Shown here piece by piece: positions 26,248 through 36,155 of a stretch of 64,000 nucleotides of DNA (within the stretch, counting starts at the first letter, position 1; every line of letters begins with the position of its first letter). Both the position numbers and the translations under genes were made by a program. Source of the stretch: Leeuwenhoekiella polynyae (GTDB taxonomy: Bacteria > Bacteroidota > Bacteroidia > Flavobacteriales > Flavobacteriaceae); assembly GCF_004104075.1 (NCBI RefSeq), contig NZ_QOVK01000019.1, positions 25,628-89,627 on the forward strand. The letters are read 5' to 3'. The notes beneath the pieces were generated by a model, which made no database searches, was not told where the DNA came from, and saw only the letters and a program-made list of their open reading frames with translations.

Positions 26248-26299
26248 AAAGTCGTTTAGTATACTGCAATTTTGCACTAAACTAAACGACTTTTCTTTT
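26248..26299 (+). terminator. Hairpin between rpsB and tsf (terminator or attenuator)
   Basis: A perfect 13-bp stem, AAAGTCGTTTAGT (26248-26260) with ACTAAACGACTTT (26281-26293), a 20-base loop that itself contains TGCAA/TTGCA, and a T-rich tail. It ends 21 bases before the tsf start, so it would lower tsf expression relative to rpsB unless tsf has its own promoter. Confidence 0.8.
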
Positions 26300-26320
26300 A
26301 ACTCATAAAACGTATTTAAA

Positions 26321-27286
26321 ATGGCAAAAATAACAGCCGCAGAAGTAAATAAACTTAGGAAGGCTACCGGTGCTGGTATGATGGATTGTAAAAATGCACT
26401 TGTAGAAGCTGATGGTGATTTTGATGAAGCAATCGCTGTTCTTCGTAAAAAAGGACAAAAAGTTGCTGAAAAAAGAGCAGACCGCGATTCAAGCGAAGGA
26501 GTTGTAGTTGCAAAAATCAATGATGCTAACACCAGAGGTGTTGTGTTTTCATTGAACTGTGAGACCGATTTCGTTGCTAAAAACGATTCTTACGTAGAGT
26601 TAGCAAATGAACTTGGTGATATCGCGATCAACTTTGATGCTAAAGAAGCCTTCTTAGCAGCAGACTTTAAAGGGATGACTGTAGAAGAAAAATTGATCGA
26701 GCAAACTGGTGTTATTGGTGAGAAGTTAGAAATAGGTGGTTTTGAAGTATTAGAAGCTGCATTTGTAGGCGCTTATGTTCATGGTAACAAAATTGGTGCA
26801 TTAACTGGTTTATCTAAAGCAGAAGATGCTTCAGAAGAAGTTGCTAAAGCTGTTTCTATGCAGGTTGCTTCAATGGGTGCGACTACATTGTCTTACAAAG
26901 ATTTTGATCCTGAGTTCGTAGCTTCGGAAACTGAAGCACGTATTGCAGCTATAGAAAAAGAGAATATTGAGTTAGGTCGTTTAGGTAAAACTCAAAAGAA
27001 TGTGCCTCAATTTATCTCTATGTCTCAGTTAACTCCAGAAGTTATGACTCAGGCAGAAGCAGCTATCAAAGAAGAGTTGAAAGCTGAAGGCAAGCCTGAA
27101 AAAATATGGGATCGTATTGTTCCTGGTAAACTAGAGCGTTTTGTTGCAGATAATACTACTCTTGATAATGAGAAAGCATTATTAGATCAAGTATTTATTA
27201 TGGACGAAAGCACCAACGTTGCAAAATATGTTGCTAGTAAAGGTGATTTTGAAGTTGTAGGATTTAAAAGAGTAAGCCTAGCTTAA
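26321..27286 (+). CDS. tsf: Translation elongation factor Ts
   Basis: Nucleotide exchange factor for EF-Tu. The N-terminal UBA-like domain and signature are clear: VNKLRKATGAGMMDCKNALV and DEAIAVLRKKG; the core shows SLNCETDFVAKND (the TDFV motif that contacts EF-Tu) and AYVHGNKIGAL. The C-terminal part includes PEKIWDRIVPGKLERF and ends in GFKRVSLA. Length 321 aa is within the Bacteroidetes range. It is partner to rpsB, separated by a stable hairpin, and closed by its own terminator. Confidence 0.97.
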   Translation: MAKITAAEVNKLRKATGAGMMDCKNALVEADGDFDEAIAVLRKKGQKVAEKRADRDSSEGVVVAKINDANTRGVVFSLNCETDFVAKNDSYVELANELGDIAINFDAKEAFLAADFKGMTVEEKLIEQTGVIGEKLEIGGFEVLEAAFVGAYVHGNKIGALTGLSKAEDASEEVAKAVSMQVASMGATTLSYKDFDPEFVASETEARIAAIEKENIELGRLGKTQKNVPQFISMSQLTPEVMTQAEAAIKEELKAEGKPEKIWDRIVPGKLERFVADNTTLDNEKALLDQVFIMDESTNVAKYVASKGDFEVVGFKRVSLA

Positions 27287-27310
27287 TCTTATAATTCTAT
27301 TTTAGAATAG

Positions 27311-27341
27311 AAAAAGGCTGCCAATTGGCAGCCTTTTTTAT
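27311..27341 (+). terminator. Terminator of tsf
   Basis: AAAAAGGCTGCCAA and its complement TTGGCAGCCTTTTT lie back to back (27311-27338), giving a GC-rich stem with an AATT loop and a T-run. Confidence 0.92.
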
Positions 27342-27380
27342 TGTTGTATTTCTTTCTTTTTCTCAAATGCCATTTAAGCT

Positions 27381-27388
27381 TATATTTG
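27381..27388 (+). promoter_or_regulatory. Candidate -7 box for pyrH
   Basis: TATATTTG matches TAnnTTTG 19 bases before the pyrH ATG. No TTG is seen at the proper upstream distance. It implies a leader of about 12 bases. Confidence 0.45.
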
Positions 27389-27407
27389 TCAAAAATTTTT
27401 CTACACC

Positions 27408-28115
27408 ATGCAATACAAACGTATTCTACTTAAATTATCAGGAGAGGCATTAATGGGTAAACGCCAGTATGGTATTGATCCCGATAGGCTCGCAGAATAT
27501 GCAGAGGAAATAAAAGAAGTACTTGATAAAGGCGTAGAAGTTGCCATAGTAATTGGTGGTGGTAACATTTTTAGAGGCGTTGCAGGAGCTAGTCGTGGTA
27601 TGGATCGCGTTCAGGGTGATCATATGGGGATGTTGGCAACGGTTATTAACGGTCTGGCATTACAAAGCGCATTAGAGGAGGCGGGAATTCAAACCAGATT
27701 GCAGAGCGCTGTCAAGATCAATGAAGTTGCAGAGCCCTTTATCCGTAGAAGAGCAATCAGGCACCTTGAAAAAGGACGTGTAGTAATTTTCGGTGGTGGC
27801 ACTGGTAATCCCTATTTTACTACAGATTCTGCTGCTGTCTTGCGTGCTATAGAAATTCACGCAGATGTTATACTAAAAGGAACTCGTGTAGATGGTATTT
27901 ATACCAGTGATCCGGAAAAAGACAGTAAAGCGGTGAAGTTTGATTTCATCAGTTTTGAAGATGTGCTTCAGAAAGGTTTGAAAGTAATGGATACAACTGC
28001 TTTCACACTAAGCCAGGAGAATGAATTGCCTATTATTGTTTTTGATATGAACAAGCAGGGGAATTTACTTAAGGTTGTTGCGGGTGAAAATATAGGTACT
28101 ACGGTAAATTTATAA
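27408..28115 (+). CDS. pyrH: Uridylate kinase (UMP kinase)
   Basis: Converts UMP to UDP in pyrimidine nucleotide synthesis; a bacterial-type hexameric enzyme of the amino-acid kinase fold. Signatures: [13 protein letters not shown] at the N terminus, [10 protein letters not shown], the [13 protein letters not shown] block, [15 protein letters not shown], and [16 protein letters not shown]. Length 235 aa is normal. Its position upstream of frr is widely conserved; here they are 140 bases apart and frr has its own promoter. Confidence 0.97.
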   Translation: MQYKRILLKLSGEALMGKRQYGIDPDRLAEYAEEIKEVLDKGVEVAIVIGGGNIFRGVAGASRGMDRVQGDHMGMLATVINGLALQSALEEAGIQTRLQSAVKINEVAEPFIRRRAIRHLEKGRVVIFGGGTGNPYFTTDSAAVLRAIEIHADVILKGTRVDGIYTSDPEKDSKAVKFDFISFEDVLQKGLKVMDTTAFTLSQENELPIIVFDMNKQGNLLKVVAGENIGTTVNL

Positions 28116-28187
28116 ATCACCGATTAGTGGACTTAATGGCTCAGAGGCTTTTTTAAGAAATTAAAAATCGCTTCATTTTAATTTCTG

Positions 28188-28220
28188 TTGAGCTTTCCCA
28201 AAGAGAATTTACTATTTTTG
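28188..28220 (+). promoter_or_regulatory. frr promoter
   Basis: TTG at 28188-28190 and TATTTTTG at 28213-28220, with a 22-base spacer, fit the Bacteroidetes promoter pattern; transcription would begin about 30 bases before the frr ATG. Confidence 0.6.
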
Positions 28221-28255
28221 ACTGGTTTCCAGAAATCTTAGAATTTAATAAAGCT

Positions 28256-28819
28256 ATGAACGAAGACATTCAATTTATATTAGACGGGACAGAAGAGGCA
28301 ATGCAAAATGCACTTACCCATCTTAAAAAACAATTTGCAAACATACGTGCCGGTAAAGCGAGTCCTGCAATGCTAGGCAGTGTTATGGTTGATTATTACG
28401 GAAGTTTAACTCCTTTAGCTCAGGTAGCGAATGTAAATACTCCAGATGGTAGAACCATTTCTATTCAGCCCTGGGAAAAAGCGATGATTCATGAGATTGA
28501 GAAGGCTATTATGAATGCTAATCTTGGTTTTAATCCTATGAATAATGGAGAGAGCGTTATCATTAACGTTCCGCCACTTACAGAAGAGCGTCGTAAAGAC
28601 TTGGTTAAGCAAGCAAAAGCAGAAGCAGAAGATGCAAAAGTAGGTGTACGTAACGATCGTAAGAACGCCAACAACGAAATTAAGAAGTTAGAAAAAGATG
28701 GTCTTGCGGAAGATTTATGTCGTAATGCAGAAGTAGACGTTCAAGATTTAACTGACGCACACATCAAGAAAATAGATGATATTCTTACAGTTAAAGAAAA
28801 AGAAATACTTACCGTTTAA
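28256..28819 (+). CDS. frr: Ribosome recycling factor
   Basis: Splits the post-termination ribosome together with EF-G. The 187-residue protein has the family blocks HLKKQFANIRAGKASPAML, INTPDGRTISIQPW in variant form (VNTPDGRTISIQPWEKAMIH), NVPPLTEERRKDLVKQAK and VRNDRKNANNEIKKLEKDG. Normal length. It ends before a compact terminator. Confidence 0.97.
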   Translation: MNEDIQFILDGTEEAMQNALTHLKKQFANIRAGKASPAMLGSVMVDYYGSLTPLAQVANVNTPDGRTISIQPWEKAMIHEIEKAIMNANLGFNPMNNGESVIINVPPLTEERRKDLVKQAKAEAEDAKVGVRNDRKNANNEIKKLEKDGLAEDLCRNAEVDVQDLTDAHIKKIDDILTVKEKEILTV

Positions 28820-28840
28820 TTCACGTTAAACTCATGCTAA

Positions 28841-28867
28841 GAGCGACCCATGGGTCGCTTTTTTTAT
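28841..28867 (+). terminator. Terminator of frr
   Basis: GCGACCCA / TGGGTCGC (28843-28858) with a following T-run. An ATG inside this hairpin (28850) is in frame with the next gene but is not a plausible start. Confidence 0.9.
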
Positions 28868-28900
28868 AGTATTTTTAGACACTTAAGTCCTTCTGTAATA

Positions 28901-31048
28901 ATGACTAAACCATTTGTTTTCTGTTTGTTTTTACTTTTTTTGATGCAAAATGCTGCAATAGCACAGCAAAAAAGCATAGATGTAGACTCCTTGATGCAAC
29001 TCGCCATCAATCGTGCAGATCAGAATAACCCGCAAAAGGTGCTAGATCATTTTAGCTATACTACATACGAGAAAACAATCATCACCGATTCGCTGGAGCG
29101 GGAAAACAACGCGCATTCTTTTTTTACAGAAAAAGTCTCGAAGAATAATTTCAATACGTATCACGGATTTAAAGAAGAAGTGTTAGCTTTTAATATGGCC
29201 GGTTTTAAAGAGCCGCGTTATGAAGTTTTAGGCATCACTTTACAATCGCGGTCTTTTTACGATGAAGATTTTGTGATTTTTAATTATCGTTATGCCGGGC
29301 CGCTTTCTTCCCGGGGTTTGAAAAATTATGATTACAAATTTATTGGAGATACAACGGTGTTGGATCGGAAAGGTTATGCTGTTGCTTTTTCCCCTAAGCG
29401 TCCTAAAACCATACCCGGTTTAGAAGGTATACTTTATTTAGATGCTCAGAGCTTAGCGATTCAAAAAGTGCATATTGCTATAAATGATGAGCTCGTTGCA
29501 CGTATTGAGCAACACTATGAATTTCTGCCGGACGTTGGAGTTTATATGCCTAGAACCAGTAAGCTTTATATTGAAAAAGGGGAGACTTCAAAACGCCTTT
29601 CGCTCTTTAGAGGAAAAGTTTCGGTGGGAACAATACAAAATAATCCGGTTAAAGAAGCTATTGAGGGGCGCTATTTGTTGTTGACCTCCTATAATGCAAA
29701 CTTTAATCTTTCCGAGGGAGAAAAACTGGAGCATCCCAATCTTGCGATTGAAGTTATGGAAGGCGCCGATCAAAAATCTGAAGATTTCTGGACGCGGTAT
29801 CGTAATCAAGCACTTACGGAACGTGATCTGAACAGTTTTGATTATCTGAATAATATTGTAAAAACCGAAAATATTGAACGTCGATTAGCGGTGATCAATA
29901 ATTTTGGAATAGGTTATTATACCGTGGACTTCTTCGATTTTGATTTGACGTATCCCTTAAAATATAATAATTATGAAGGTTTACGTCTTGGTCTTGGTGG
30001 TGTTACCAATGCTGATTTTTCAAAAGATTTTAGGATTGAAGGTTATACCGCATATGGTTTTAAAGACAAGGTTTTAAAATATGGTTTTGGTGGTGGTGTT
30101 TTGTTGAATGAGTCTCATGGAGCCTGGCTAAGCCTGAGTTATAGTGATGACTTGCAAGAAACCGGAAGTTTTAATTATTTGACAGACCGCCGCGTGTACT
30201 CGCTTTTTGAACCGCGTTTGGTAAATATCACCCAGTTTTTTGATTACAAAACCTTTAGACTGAATCAAGAATACCAGATCACACCTAAAATTCTTTCAGA
30301 ATTTCAATTTGCAAAAACGAATGTCTTACAAACGGAAGCTTACCGGTTTGTGCTAGGTGATGAGTCGTACAGTGAATATGATATCACCGAAGCGACTTTT
30401 GGAGTTCGATGGAGTCCGTCAAGTAAATTTATGCGTTCAGAAAAAGGAACGGTTGAGATTTATGATGGGTATCCAAAAGTTACCGCGCAGATTTCAAAGG
30501 GAATATCAGGATTGTTTAACGGGGATTTTGATTTTACCCGTGTAGGCGCTAAATTCTATTATCAGGTAGAGCGTCTCAATAAATCTACTACCGAGTTCCT
30601 GATCGAAGGTAAAATGGCTTTTGGAGATGTGCCACTTACACATTTGTTTCACGCGTATCCTAATGCGCCTACTAAACAAACCATTATGCAGCGGTTTTCG
30701 GTGGCAGGTGTAAATAGTTTTGAAACTATGTATTTTGGTGAATTCTTTTCAGATAAGCTTGCTACACTTCAAGTTAAACATCGCTTAAGGCCGTTTAATT
30801 TGGGCGAAAAATTTAAACCTGAAATGGTGTTTATTTCGCGTTATGCCATTGGTGATATTTCAAATATTGACAGACATCAGGATGTGACTTTTGGAAAATT
30901 GAACAAAGGTTTTATGGAAAGTGGTTTTGAGATCAATAAAATTTTATTTGGTTTTGGTACGAGTCTCACCTATCGCTACGGAGCGTATCATTTGCCTAGT
31001 TTCGCAGATAATATTGCGTTTAAATTCACTTTTAATCTGCAACTGTAG
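28901..31048 (+). CDS. DUF5686 family outer-membrane protein
   Basis: A 715-residue exported protein with a signal peptide at 1-21 (FCLFLLFLMQNAAIAQQ). The N-terminal half matches the DUF5686 pattern (LDHFSYTTYEKTII, ARAA-like YEVLGITLQSRSFYDEDF, GLKNYDYKFIGDTTVLD, GLEGILYLD); the C-terminal half is a run of amphipathic beta strands ending FKFTFNLQL, like an outer-membrane barrel. It lacks the carboxypeptidase-like domain often found at the N terminus of longer relatives. The ATG at 28901 gives a proper signal peptide, whereas the upstream ATG lies in the frr terminator. Molecular role is unknown; location in the outer membrane is inferred. Confidence 0.8.
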   Translation: MTKPFVFCLFLLFLMQNAAIAQQKSIDVDSLMQLAINRADQNNPQKVLDHFSYTTYEKTIITDSLERENNAHSFFTEKVSKNNFNTYHGFKEEVLAFNMAGFKEPRYEVLGITLQSRSFYDEDFVIFNYRYAGPLSSRGLKNYDYKFIGDTTVLDRKGYAVAFSPKRPKTIPGLEGILYLDAQSLAIQKVHIAINDELVARIEQHYEFLPDVGVYMPRTSKLYIEKGETSKRLSLFRGKVSVGTIQNNPVKEAIEGRYLLLTSYNANFNLSEGEKLEHPNLAIEVMEGADQKSEDFWTRYRNQALTERDLNSFDYLNNIVKTENIERRLAVINNFGIGYYTVDFFDFDLTYPLKYNNYEGLRLGLGGVTNADFSKDFRIEGYTAYGFKDKVLKYGFGGGVLLNESHGAWLSLSYSDDLQETGSFNYLTDRRVYSLFEPRLVNITQFFDYKTFRLNQEYQITPKILSEFQFAKTNVLQTEAYRFVLGDESYSEYDITEATFGVRWSPSSKFMRSEKGTVEIYDGYPKVTAQISKGISGLFNGDFDFTRVGAKFYYQVERLNKSTTEFLIEGKMAFGDVPLTHLFHAYPNAPTKQTIMQRFSVAGVNSFETMYFGEFFSDKLATLQVKHRLRPFNLGEKFKPEMVFISRYAIGDISNIDRHQDVTFGKLNKGFMESGFEINKILFGFGTSLTYRYGAYHLPSFADNIAFKFTFNLQL

Positions 31049-31155
31049 GGTTTCAGTTAAGGTTATTTTTTCCGAATAAAATTTCTAAAGTGAGCAAAGC
31101 CGAAGTGTTAATTTTGTTTTTGATATAAGGCAAAGACTTTTCGCATACAAATGAG

Positions 31156-31163
31156 TACCTTTG
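31156..31163 (+). promoter_or_regulatory. Candidate -7 box for the MMPL transporter
   Basis: TACCTTTG fits TAnnTTTG 20 bases before the ATG at 31183. No TTG at a suitable distance. Confidence 0.4.
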
Positions 31164-31182
31164 CGCCTCTTAAATTAGGACG

Positions 31183-33591
31183 ATGACCAAGCTATTGGGT
31201 TACGGATTTTGGAACGGTGTAGCACGCCTCATTTTACGCAACAGACTCTTTATACTTTTTCTGGTTGCCGGTTTTACGGTATTTCTGGGTACGCAGTGGA
31301 AATACATGCGTTTTACCTATACAGAAGCCAATTTACTACCTGACGATCACGAGGTAAATCTGGAATATAACAAGTTTTTAGACCAGTTTGGCGAAGAAGG
31401 AAATCTGGTGGTTTTTGGTATTAAAGATTCTACACTTTTTACTCCGGAAATTCTTAACAAATGGAATGCGCTTTCGGATAGCATCAATAGTTTTGATGCT
31501 GTTGCGCTTTCAGTTTCTTTAAAAGATCTCAAACTCTTAGAAAAGGAAGAAGATCCAAAACGTTTTGACCTCAAACCTTTTATTTTCGGAAATGTAAATA
31601 CAAAGATTCAGGCAGATTCACTGAAGAAAAAGTTGTTTACAGATTTGCCGTTTTATGAAGGTCTTATTTATAACAAGGAAACCGGAACCGTTCGCAGTGC
31701 TGTCTACCTTAAAAAAGACATTGTTAATACTGCAGCTAGAAAAGATTTTATAGTAGATGACTTAATACCACTAATTGAAAGTTTTGAGGCAGAAACCGGT
31801 GTAAAGGTTCATACCAGTGGCATGCCGTATATACGTACTTTAAACAGTGCGACTATAATCAGTGAAATAGGCTGGTTTGTTGGTGGTGCGCTTGTCGTAA
31901 CTTCATTAATTTTCTTTTTCTTTTTCCGTTCTTACAGAGCTACGTTTATCTCTATGATCACGGTGGTGATTGGGGTTATGTGGGCATTTGGCTTTTTAGG
32001 ATTGTTGGGTTACGAGATTACTGTGTTAACTGCATTAATTCCGCCATTAATTATTGTGATCGGGATTCCTAACTGTATCTTTTTGATTAATAAATACCAA
32101 CAAGAATATAAAAATCACGGTAATAAAATTAAGGCTTTGCAACGGGTAATTACCAAAGTTGGTAACGCAACCTTGATGACAAATATTACCACTGCATCCG
32201 GGTTTGCAACGTTTATTTTGACGCAAAGTTCACTGCTGAAAGAATTTGGTATTGTCGCTTCTATAAACATACTGGCGATTTTTTTATTGAGCTTATTGAT
32301 CATCCCGATCATTTACAGTTACATGTCGCCGCCAAAAGAGCGTCACCTGAAGCATTTAGGTAAAACCTGGATTGAAGGTTTTGTAAAATGGATTGAGCGT
32401 ATGGTGCGCGATCGCCGTATCACGATTTACATCAGTACAGTAGTATTGCTTATCGTAAGTATGATAGGTATTTATAAGATCAAGGTTTCTGGTAGTTTAA
32501 TTGAAGATATGCCTAAGAATACCGGTTTCTACCGGGATATAAAATTCTTTGAAACCGAATTTGACGGTATTATGCCCCTGGAAGTTTTAATAGATACTAA
32601 GCGACCAAAAGGTGTCATGAAATTACCAACGCTTAAACGCATGGATGAGTTGGCTACTACTATTTCTGAAACTCCAGAGTTATCAAAACCACTTTCTATT
32701 GTGAATTTGGTAAAGTATGGGAAGCAGGCTTTTTATAATGGAGATCCGCAGTATTATCAATTACCTACTTCTAATGAACGTAACTTCATTTTGCCTTATG
32801 CGCAAAGTTTTTCTAACGAATCCGGCTTGCTGGATAGTTATGTAGATTCTACCGGGCAATACGCTCGTATGACTACCTTTATGCAAGACATCGGTACAGA
32901 TCGTATGGAAATCGTAGAGGATAATTTATACAATAAAATAAATATTCTTTTCCCAAAAGAGAAATTTGATGTGACGCTTACTGGTAAAGCTCTAGTCTTT
33001 CAGAAAGGAACAAACTATCTTATTAATAACCTGATTATCAGTCTGTCTCTGGCAATTTTATTGATCGCGGTTTTTATGGCTTTTATGTTCCGTTCGGTAA
33101 AAATGATCTTGGTCTCTCTGATCCCTAATTTATTACCGTTATTAATCACAGCAGGGTTGATGGGCTTTTTAGGTGTGCCTATTAAACCTTCAACCATTTT
33201 GGTGTTTAGTATAGCTTTTGGTATTTCAGTTGATGATACGATTCACTTCTTAGCAAAATACCGTCAAGAATTACGCAGTAGTGGCTGGAAGATCAAGCGT
33301 TCGGTTTATGCTTCCGTAAAAGAAGCTGGTGTGAGTATGTTTTACACTTCGATCGTGTTGTTCTTCGGGTTTTCGGTATTTATGATCAGTAGCTTCGGTG
33401 GTACCGTTGCGCTTGGAGGCTTGGTTTCGGTAACTCTTATTTTTGCGATGCTTTCTAACTTATTGTTGTTGCCATCATTGTTGCTTTCGCTAGAAAAAAA
33501 TATCGCTAACAAAGAAGATTTTAAAAAGCCTGCCATTCAGATCCTGGATGAAGCCGATGACGATGATGAGCTTGATAAATTAGACAATTAA
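31183..33591 (+). CDS. RND superfamily (MMPL-type) transporter
   Basis: Inner-membrane transporter of 802 residues with the RND layout: one N-terminal membrane segment, a large periplasmic loop (about 40-220), a bundle of five or six segments, a second periplasmic loop and a second bundle. The sterol-sensing-like segments contain TALIPPLIIVIGIPNCIFLINKYQ and, in the second half, FSIAFGISVDDTIHFLAKYRQE, both conserved proton-relay regions of MMPL proteins. The C terminus ends in a highly acidic tail (EADDDDELDKLDN). Substrate unknown; lipids, hopanoids or drugs are known cargoes in the superfamily. It stands alone between the DUF5686 gene and asnS. Confidence 0.88.
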   Translation: MTKLLGYGFWNGVARLILRNRLFILFLVAGFTVFLGTQWKYMRFTYTEANLLPDDHEVNLEYNKFLDQFGEEGNLVVFGIKDSTLFTPEILNKWNALSDSINSFDAVALSVSLKDLKLLEKEEDPKRFDLKPFIFGNVNTKIQADSLKKKLFTDLPFYEGLIYNKETGTVRSAVYLKKDIVNTAARKDFIVDDLIPLIESFEAETGVKVHTSGMPYIRTLNSATIISEIGWFVGGALVVTSLIFFFFFRSYRATFISMITVVIGVMWAFGFLGLLGYEITVLTALIPPLIIVIGIPNCIFLINKYQQEYKNHGNKIKALQRVITKVGNATLMTNITTASGFATFILTQSSLLKEFGIVASINILAIFLLSLLIIPIIYSYMSPPKERHLKHLGKTWIEGFVKWIERMVRDRRITIYISTVVLLIVSMIGIYKIKVSGSLIEDMPKNTGFYRDIKFFETEFDGIMPLEVLIDTKRPKGVMKLPTLKRMDELATTISETPELSKPLSIVNLVKYGKQAFYNGDPQYYQLPTSNERNFILPYAQSFSNESGLLDSYVDSTGQYARMTTFMQDIGTDRMEIVEDNLYNKINILFPKEKFDVTLTGKALVFQKGTNYLINNLIISLSLAILLIAVFMAFMFRSVKMILVSLIPNLLPLLITAGLMGFLGVPIKPSTILVFSIAFGISVDDTIHFLAKYRQELRSSGWKIKRSVYASVKEAGVSMFYTSIVLFFGFSVFMISSFGGTVALGGLVSVTLIFAMLSNLLLLPSLLLSLEKNIANKEDFKKPAIQILDEADDDDELDKLDN

Positions 33592-33616
33592 TTAAGTGTT
33601 ATTCCGGCTTTAAGCT

Positions 33617-33648
33617 TTGTGAAGAACACTGCTAAAAATTTATCTTTG
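33617..33648 (+). promoter_or_regulatory. asnS promoter
   Basis: TTG at 33617-33619, a 21-base spacer and TATCTTTG at 33641-33648 match the Bacteroidetes promoter; transcription would start about 60 bases before the asnS ATG. Confidence 0.65.
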
Positions 33649-33713
33649 TCCTTTGTCAGAGAGTAGAAACTAAAATTTCAATACACGCTTTAAGCGTTTT
33701 GATTATATAGATT

Positions 33714-35153
33714 ATGAGAAAAACAATTGTACACATTTTAAAAGAGGAGCCCAAAGGGCACGAACTTACCGTTAAAGGTTGGGTGAGATCGTTTAGAGCC
33801 AATCGCTTTATTGCATTAAATGACGGTTCTACGATAAATAATTTACAATGTGTAGTTGATTTTGAAAATACAGATCCAGAGCTTTTAAAGCGTATTACAG
33901 TTGGTGCTGCAATTGCAGTAACCGGTAATCTTGTAGAAAGTCAGGGTGGTGGTCAGGCTGTTGAAGTAGAAGTTAAAGCGGTTAAAGTTCTGGGTGATGC
34001 TGATCCTGAAGAAGTAAAGAAAACCATTTTACAGCCTAAGCGTCATACTTTAGAAAAATTACGCGAGCAAGCACATTTACGCGTGCGCACAAACACGTTT
34101 GGAGCAGTAATGCGTTTGCGCTCTCAGTTGAGTTTTGCAGTGCATCAGTATTTTCAGAAAGAAGGTTTTTACTATGTGAATACGCCTATTGTTACGGGTA
34201 GTGATGCAGAAGGAGCAGGAGAGATGTTTAAAGTAACCGCTTTAGACATGAAAAATCCGCCAAAGGATGAAGACGGAAATATAGATTATAAAAAAGATTT
34301 CTTCGGAAAGGAAACCAATTTGACGGTTTCTGGTCAGTTAGAAGGAGAGACTTATGCTATGGGACTTGGCCAGATTTATACTTTTGGACCAACCTTTAGA
34401 GCTGAAAATTCAAATACCAGCCGTCATCTTGCAGAGTTCTGGATGATCGAACCGGAAGTTGCTTTCTGTGATCTGGATATGAATATGGATCTGGCTGAAG
34501 ATTTCATCAAATACGTAATACAGTTTGTGATGGATAACGGTCAGGATGATCTGGAGTTTTTAGAAAACAGACTCATTCAAGAAGATAAAAGTAAGCCTGA
34601 AGCAGAACGTGCAGCTATGCCGTTACGTGAGAAACTGAAGTTTGTTTTAGAGAACAACTTTAAGCGGGTGAGTTATACGGAGGCTATAGAAATTCTTAAG
34701 AATTCTAAACCGAATAAAAAGAAGAAATTTAAATATCCTATAGAAGAATGGGGTGCAGATTTGCAAAGCGAACATGAGCGTTTCTTGGTAGAAAAACACT
34801 TTAAGTGCCCTGTGATTTTATTTGACTATCCTGCAAATATTAAAGCGTTCTATATGCGCTTAAATGAAGATGGTAAAACCGTACGCGCTATGGATATTCT
34901 CTTCCCGGGAATTGGAGAGATTGTAGGTGGCTCACAACGGGAGGAGCGTCTGGAAGTATTGCAAGAAAAAATGGCTGCGCTAGATATCCCCGAAGAAGAA
35001 TTGTGGTGGTATTTAGATACCCGCCGTTTTGGAAGCTGTGTACATAGTGGTTTTGGTCTTGGTTTTGAACGTTTGGTTTTGTTTGCTACCGGTATGACAA
35101 ACATTAGAGACGTGATACCTTACCCACGTTTTCCTCAAAATGCAGAATTTTAA
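33714..35153 (+). CDS. asnS: Asparaginyl-tRNA synthetase
   Basis: Class II synthetase charging tRNA-Asn with asparagine. N-terminal OB-fold anticodon-binding domain ([20 protein letters not shown]), class II motif 2 in [25 protein letters not shown] form (seen at about 225-245), and motif 3 [15 protein letters not shown] near the C terminus followed by DVIPYPRFP. The asparagine rather than aspartate specificity is supported by overall length (479 aa) and the AsnS-type insertion around 300-350. A strong promoter precedes it and a terminator follows. Confidence 0.96.
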   Translation: MRKTIVHILKEEPKGHELTVKGWVRSFRANRFIALNDGSTINNLQCVVDFENTDPELLKRITVGAAIAVTGNLVESQGGGQAVEVEVKAVKVLGDADPEEVKKTILQPKRHTLEKLREQAHLRVRTNTFGAVMRLRSQLSFAVHQYFQKEGFYYVNTPIVTGSDAEGAGEMFKVTALDMKNPPKDEDGNIDYKKDFFGKETNLTVSGQLEGETYAMGLGQIYTFGPTFRAENSNTSRHLAEFWMIEPEVAFCDLDMNMDLAEDFIKYVIQFVMDNGQDDLEFLENRLIQEDKSKPEAERAAMPLREKLKFVLENNFKRVSYTEAIEILKNSKPNKKKKFKYPIEEWGADLQSEHERFLVEKHFKCPVILFDYPANIKAFYMRLNEDGKTVRAMDILFPGIGEIVGGSQREERLEVLQEKMAALDIPEEELWWYLDTRRFGSCVHSGFGLGFERLVLFATGMTNIRDVIPYPRFPQNAEF

Positions 35154-35173
35154 AAATATATTTTAAAGTACTT

Positions 35174-35211
35174 AAAGGCTGTTTAGATTGCGATTCTAAG
35201 CAGCCTTTTTT
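35174..35211 (+). terminator. Terminator of asnS
   Basis: AAAGGCTGTTTAGA (35174-35187) pairs with TCTAAGCAGCCTTT (35195-35208), 14 bp with one G-U pair, followed by a T-run. The rest of the gap to 35422 holds no convincing gene. Confidence 0.9.
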
Positions 35212-35422
35212 AGTGAAAAGCTTTAGCTGAAATTTTAATTGGAACCGCCAAAGGGTTTAATTCCCGGAGGCTTGCTTCGAAATTTAAATTTTTTTTCAAC
35301 GAATGCTTTGTGGACTTGCCGCGATGTAGTTTACTTAGGGGGAAAATCCCCTTTTTTAAAGGTTGTTTTCTCTGCTAGAGAAAAGATGTTTATTTTACAC
35401 CCAACTAACAAATTTCTAAATC

Positions 35423-36064
35423 ATGAAAAAAACTATGCTTTTAGCAGTTTCCCTAACTGCTACTTTTTTATTCTCTTCTTGTGAAAATCAAAATTGCGAC
35501 TGTGAAGAAGCTGAAACTCCGGTTTTAAGTGCTCCCGGAAATATTATACCGGTTGCCGCAGCAGATACCTTATATAAAAATTATGGCAACAGCCGGGTAT
35601 CGCTCATAGAGCTTGCTGAAAATATCACTGATGAGGGGGACACAATCGTAGAAGGCGATGCTCGATATAAGAAGGCTACGCGTTATGTGAGTTTTTCGTT
35701 TTCAAAAATGCAAAAGTATATGGCATATATTGAGCAGCAGGCAGATTCTGCAGATGTAGATGTATTAGAATTGCGGGTGTATTTTGGTAAGTATGGCGAT
35801 AACGTAAAAAAGAAAGATGAAAAGAACAAAGGAACTGTATTTTTTAATCCTGCAGCTGCACTAGAACAAGCAGATGGTACGATGGATACTGTAAGTTTTG
35901 CAATTGTGAATACTGCTGGAGGTAAAAAGGCTGTTCCTGTTGGTTCCATTTTAAATAATACACTTATAGAGGGTGAGGTAATCAACGCTGAGGATATAGA
36001 GTCTATGTCAGGGAATATTGGGCATTCTGCACCTCCACCACCTGTAAGTAGCGGTGATTTTTAA
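35423..36064 (+). CDS. Lipoprotein of unknown function
   Basis: A 213-residue lipoprotein with a lipobox ending FLFSSC (Cys20), then a Cys-rich acidic start (ENQNCDCEEAE). The rest has no motif I recognise; it includes a Lys-rich turn (KYGDNVKKKDEKNKGTVFF) and ends in a Pro-rich segment (SAPPPPVSSGDF). Several small flavobacterial lipoproteins have such an N terminus, with the acidic residues after Cys suggesting surface exposure. An upstream in-frame extension is not needed. It is 91 bases ahead of a 7-TM protein and could share its transcript. Confidence 0.75.
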   Translation: MKKTMLLAVSLTATFLFSSCENQNCDCEEAETPVLSAPGNIIPVAAADTLYKNYGNSRVSLIELAENITDEGDTIVEGDARYKKATRYVSFSFSKMQKYMAYIEQQADSADVDVLELRVYFGKYGDNVKKKDEKNKGTVFFNPAAALEQADGTMDTVSFAIVNTAGGKKAVPVGSILNNTLIEGEVINAEDIESMSGNIGHSAPPPPVSSGDF

Positions 36065-36155
36065 TTAACAGAAATAATGTAAGAATTTGCTATTGACTGT
36101 TGAAATTAATCTTGAAAAATTAGATAATATTTTAAGCAACTCCTCTCTAGTTATA

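Noticed and set aside
35239..35484. 81-codon plus-strand open frame as a gene
   Set aside because: It runs out of frame into the signal peptide of the real lipoprotein at 35423 and has no family features.
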